A stretch of 64,000 nucleotides of DNA, from NCBI RefSeq assembly GCF_027921765.1, contig NZ_BSEJ01000012.1, positions 1 to 64,000 of the forward strand. Reading direction: 5' to 3'. Positions 60,496-64,000 of the stretch are shown here, piece after piece (the stretch's first letter is position 1; each line of letters starts with the position of its first letter). The notes under the pieces are model-generated. The model worked only from the letters and a program-made list of their open reading frames with translations. It had not been told where the DNA came from and did not search any database. The stretch is from Microbacterium barkeri. GTDB taxonomy: Bacteria > Actinomycetota > Actinomycetes > Actinomycetales > Microbacteriaceae. A program made the position numbers and the translations under genes.

Positions 60496-61005
60496 ATGTC
60501 GTCCCACGTGCTGAGCCTGCTCGTCGAGGACCGTCCCGGTCTGCTCACCCGCGTCGCGGGCCTGTTCGCCCGACGCGGCTTCAACATCCACTCCCTCGCC
60601 GTCGGCGTCACCGAGATCCCCGGGCTCTCCCGGATCACGGTCGTCGTCGACGTCGACGACCTCCCGCTCGAGCAGGTCACGAAGCAGCTCAACAAGCTCA
60701 TCAACGTCGTGAAGATCGTCGAGCTCGACCCCGCGGCGTCGGTGCAGCGCGAGCACATGCTCGTGAAGGTGCGCGCCGACAACGCGTCCCGGTCGAACGT
60801 CCTCGAGGTCGTGAGCCTCTTCCGCGGCAACGTCGTCGACTACGCGCCCGACGCGCTCGTGATCGAGATCACGGGCGACCAGGGCAAGGTCGACGCCTTC
60901 CTCAAGGCCATCGAGCCCTTCGGCATCAAGGAGCTCGCGCAGTCGGGGCTGCTCGCCCTCGGCCGCGGCGGCAAGTCCATCACCGAGCGCGTCCTGCGCG
61001 GCTGA
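60496..61005 (+). CDS. ilvN: Acetolactate synthase, regulatory small subunit
   Basis: A 169-residue protein with an ACT domain starting VLSLLVEDRPGLLTRVAGLFARRGFNIHSLAVGVTE and the C-terminal half GLLALGRG. It gives valine feedback control to IlvB. It starts one base after the ilvB stop. Confidence 0.96.
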   Translation: MSSHVLSLLVEDRPGLLTRVAGLFARRGFNIHSLAVGVTEIPGLSRITVVVDVDDLPLEQVTKQLNKLINVVKIVELDPAASVQREHMLVKVRADNASRSNVLEVVSLFRGNVVDYAPDALVIEITGDQGKVDAFLKAIEPFGIKELAQSGLLALGRGGKSITERVLRG

Positions 61006-62094
<1,089 letters not shown>

Positions 62095-62114
62095 TCTCCT
62101 GACCCGACCGACCC

Positions 62115-62152
62115 GGCCGCCGCCCTCACGAGGGGCGGCGGCCGATCTTTTT
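62115..62152 (+). terminator. Rho-independent terminator after the ilv genes
   Basis: GGCCGCCGCCC (62115-62125) pairs with GGGCGGCGGCC (62133-62143) over a short loop, and is followed by GATCTTTTT, one of the few T runs in the window. Confidence 0.9.
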
Positions 62153-62251
62153 CGAACTTTCTCCGTGCGCATGTCGATCTGCGTCTGGCTCGTTCGACGC
62201 GTCAGTGAGAGGGTCGAGAGGCGGCCTTCGCACCAGACCGAGGAGAACATC

Positions 62252-62671
62252 ATGGGCAAGTACATGCTGATCATGCGCGACACCGACGAGGCTCTCGCCG
62301 CGTCGAAGGAGATTCCCTTCGAGCAGATCATCGCGGCGATGGGGGCCTACAACGAGTCGATGATGAAGGCCGGCGTCCTCGCCGGCGGCGAGGGGCTCAC
62401 GGACGCCGCAGAGGGCGTCGTCGTCGACTTCTCGAGCCAGCCGCCGGTCGCGACCGACGGCCCGTACGGCGAGACGAAGGAGCTCTTCAACGGCTTCTGG
62501 ATCCTCGACGTGCCGACGATCGAGGAGGCGGTCGAGTGGGCCAAGCGCGCGCCGCTCGGCCCCGGCAGCAAGCTCGAGGTGCGCCGCATCAGCGGCGTCG
62601 AGGACTTCCCCGCCGACAACGAGTGGATCCAGAAGGAGGCCGGGTGGCGCGAGCAGCTCGGCACCGAGTGA
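62252..62671 (+). CDS. DGPF/YCII-domain protein
   Basis: A 139-residue protein with KYMLIMRDTDEALAA at the start and VATDGPYGETKELFNGFWILDVPTIEEAVEWA, the DGPF signature of the YCII-related family. AGGAG lies six bases before the ATG. It is five bases upstream of an ECF sigma factor, the classical pairing of ECF42 sigma factors with DGPF proteins. Function is not established. Confidence 0.92.
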   Translation: MGKYMLIMRDTDEALAASKEIPFEQIIAAMGAYNESMMKAGVLAGGEGLTDAAEGVVVDFSSQPPVATDGPYGETKELFNGFWILDVPTIEEAVEWAKRAPLGPGSKLEVRRISGVEDFPADNEWIQKEAGWREQLGTE

Positions 62672-62675
62672 TCCC

Positions 62676-63965
62676 ATGAGCGACACGACGGATGCCGCCG
62701 TGCGCGCATCGCGCGCGGCGGCATCCGCGCGCAGGAGCGTCGAGGCCGTGTGGCGGATCGAGTCGGCCCGCATCGTCGCGACGCTCACGCGGTTCACGGG
62801 CGACTTCGCGGCCGCCGAGGACCTCGCGCAGGACGCCCTCGCGGCAGCGCTCGAGCAGTGGCCGCGCGACGGCGTCCCCGCCAATGCGGGCGCCTGGCTC
62901 GTCGCGGTCGCCCAGCGCCGGGCGATCGACGGATGGCGGCGGCGCGAGCGGCTCGACGAGCGCTACGCGGCGATCGCGCGGGAGCTCGAGAGCGCCGACC
63001 TGGACACCGAGCCGTACGATCCCGACGAGATCGACGACGACGTGCTGCGGCTCGTGTTCATCGCCTGCCATCCCGCGCTCTCGCGCGAGGCGCAGATCGC
63101 GCTGACCCTCCGCGTCGTCGGCGGTCTCACGACCGAGGAGATCGCGCGCGCCTTCTTCCTGCCCGTCGCGACCGTCCAGCAGCGCATCGTGCGCGCGAAG
63201 AAGACGCTCGCCGCGGTGAAGGCGCCGTTCGAGGTGCCGGGGCGGGAGGAGTTCGCCGAGCGGATGGGCACGGTGCTGAGCGTGCTCTACCTCGTGTTCA
63301 ACGAGGGGCACGTCGCCAGCTCGGGCGAGCGGTGGCTGCGCGCGGATCTCGCGCACGAGGCGCTCCGACTCGGCCGCGTGCTCGCGGAGCTCGCGCCGCG
63401 CGAGCCCGAGGTGCACGGCCTCGTCGCCCTCATGGAGTTCACGGCCGCGCGGTTCCCCGCGCGACTCGGCCCCGACGGGGAGCCGGTGCTGCTCGACCGG
63501 CAGGACCGGACGCGGTGGGACCGGCAGCTCATCGCCCGCGGCAGGGCCGCGCTCGCCCGCGCGGATGCGCTCGGGCGAGGGCGCGGGGCCTACGCTCTCC
63601 AGGCGGCGATCGCCGAATGCCACGACGTCGCGACCTCGGTCGAGTCGACCGACTGGGAGCGCATCGTCCTCCTCTACGAGGCGCTCGCGCGCCTCGCCCC
63701 CTCGCCCGTCGTCGAGCTGAATCGGGCGGTCGCCGTCGCGATGGCGACCGGCCCGGCCAGCGCGCTGCCGATCGTCGACGAGCTCGACCGGTCGGGCGCT
63801 CTCGCCGGCTCGCACCTGCTGCCGTCGGTCCGCGGTGAGCTCCTCGCGCGCCTCGGCCGGAACGCCGAGGCGCGCGCGGCCCTCGAGGAGGCGGCGCGAC
63901 GGACGGCGAACGAGCGCGAGCGCGACGTGCTGCGCGCGAAGGCCGCTGCGCTGCCCGAGGGGTGA
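62676..63965 (+). CDS. ECF42-like sigma factor with C-terminal extension
   Basis: A 429-residue protein. Region 2 lies in RIVATLTRFTGDFAAAEDLAQDALAAALEQWP and region 4 in LVFIACHPALSREAQIALTLRVVGGLTTEEIARAFFLPVATVQQRIVRAKKTLA. Residues about 190-429 form the long helical extension with TPR-like character that marks group ECF42, which is thought to replace an anti-sigma factor. It starts four bases after the DGPF gene. Trigger and regulon unknown. Confidence 0.92.
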   Translation: MSDTTDAAVRASRAAASARRSVEAVWRIESARIVATLTRFTGDFAAAEDLAQDALAAALEQWPRDGVPANAGAWLVAVAQRRAIDGWRRRERLDERYAAIARELESADLDTEPYDPDEIDDDVLRLVFIACHPALSREAQIALTLRVVGGLTTEEIARAFFLPVATVQQRIVRAKKTLAAVKAPFEVPGREEFAERMGTVLSVLYLVFNEGHVASSGERWLRADLAHEALRLGRVLAELAPREPEVHGLVALMEFTAARFPARLGPDGEPVLLDRQDRTRWDRQLIARGRAALARADALGRGRGAYALQAAIAECHDVATSVESTDWERIVLLYEALARLAPSPVVELNRAVAVAMATGPASALPIVDELDRSGALAGSHLLPSVRGELLARLGRNAEARAALEEAARRTANERERDVLRAKAAALPEG

Positions 63966-64000
63966 TCAGCCGCGGGCGTCGAGCTCGGCGCGCGTCGGCG
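63966..64000 (-). CDS. End of a gene on the reverse strand (partial)
   Basis: The reverse strand reads PTRAELDARG and then a TGA at 63968-63966. Only eleven codons are visible, so it could be the C-terminus of a convergent gene, or chance. Confidence 0.35.
   Translation of the reverse strand, partial: PTRAELDARG

Overview
The window is about 64 kb of very GC-rich, gene-dense DNA. It has nearly saturated GC third codon positions, many GTG starts, 1-4 base stop/start overlaps, a tmRNA tag ending in the actinobacterial TDFALAA type, an imuA/imuB SOS cassette behind a LexA-like box, and a DUF222-HNH gene. Together these point to a chromosome of a Microbacteriaceae-like actinobacterium (Microbacterium or a close relative). 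No phage, transposase, CRISPR array or integrase gene was seen.

Layout. 1-15 kb: imuA-imuB, a membrane protein, tmRNA (ssrA), an APC permease, a D,D-carboxypeptidase, a nucleoside hydrolase, then an operon of GntP permease, CaiB/BaiF CoA-transferase and HMG-CoA-lyase-like enzyme with a divergent IclR regulator. An aldo/keto reductase, an ECF sigma/membrane-protein pair, a lipoprotein, a HisN-type phosphatase and tRNA-Lys(CTT) follow. 15-25.5 kb, directly behind the tRNA: a block with visibly looser codon usage that carries an MHS transporter, a flavin monooxygenase, two ThDP/aldehyde-type steps, a LysR regulator and a GlcD-type oxidase, followed by a sigma gene and a frameshifted partner. 25.5-31 kb: a TctABC tricarboxylate transporter with a divergent CitA/CitB-type two-component system. 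31-33 kb: DUF222-HNH. 32.9-45.5 kb: a homoprotocatechuate (3,4-dihydroxyphenylacetate) meta-cleavage cluster with its own transporter, a phenol-hydroxylase-type flavoenzyme, a ThDP enzyme and two regulators. 45.5-54.5 kb: phosphoribosyltransferase, GH43 enzyme, SIMPL protein, pabC / pabA-pabB folate genes, GntR, an MFS exporter with MarR. 54.6-62.1 kb: otsA-otsB (trehalose) and ilvD-ilvB-ilvN-ilvC (branched-chain amino acids). 62.2-64 kb: a DGPF protein with an ECF42-like sigma factor.

How they work together. The two aromatic blocks are built alike: MHS-family uptake, an FAD hydroxylase, a ThDP-dependent 2-oxo-acid enzyme, an aldehyde dehydrogenase and a dedicated regulator. In the second block the ring-cleavage enzymes are all present (HpaD, HpaE, HpaH, HpaI), and the usual double-FAH isomerase/decarboxylase seems to be replaced by a fusion of one FAH domain with an RraA-like domain. 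Short palindromes are shared between the promoters of each block, so each appears to be one regulon. The first block looks like a mandelate-style route (2-hydroxy acid to 2-oxo acid to aldehyde to acid, then hydroxylation), and this is inference.

Most enzyme calls rest on motifs read directly from the translations. Substrates of transporters, flavoenzymes and ThDP enzymes cannot be fixed from sequence alone.
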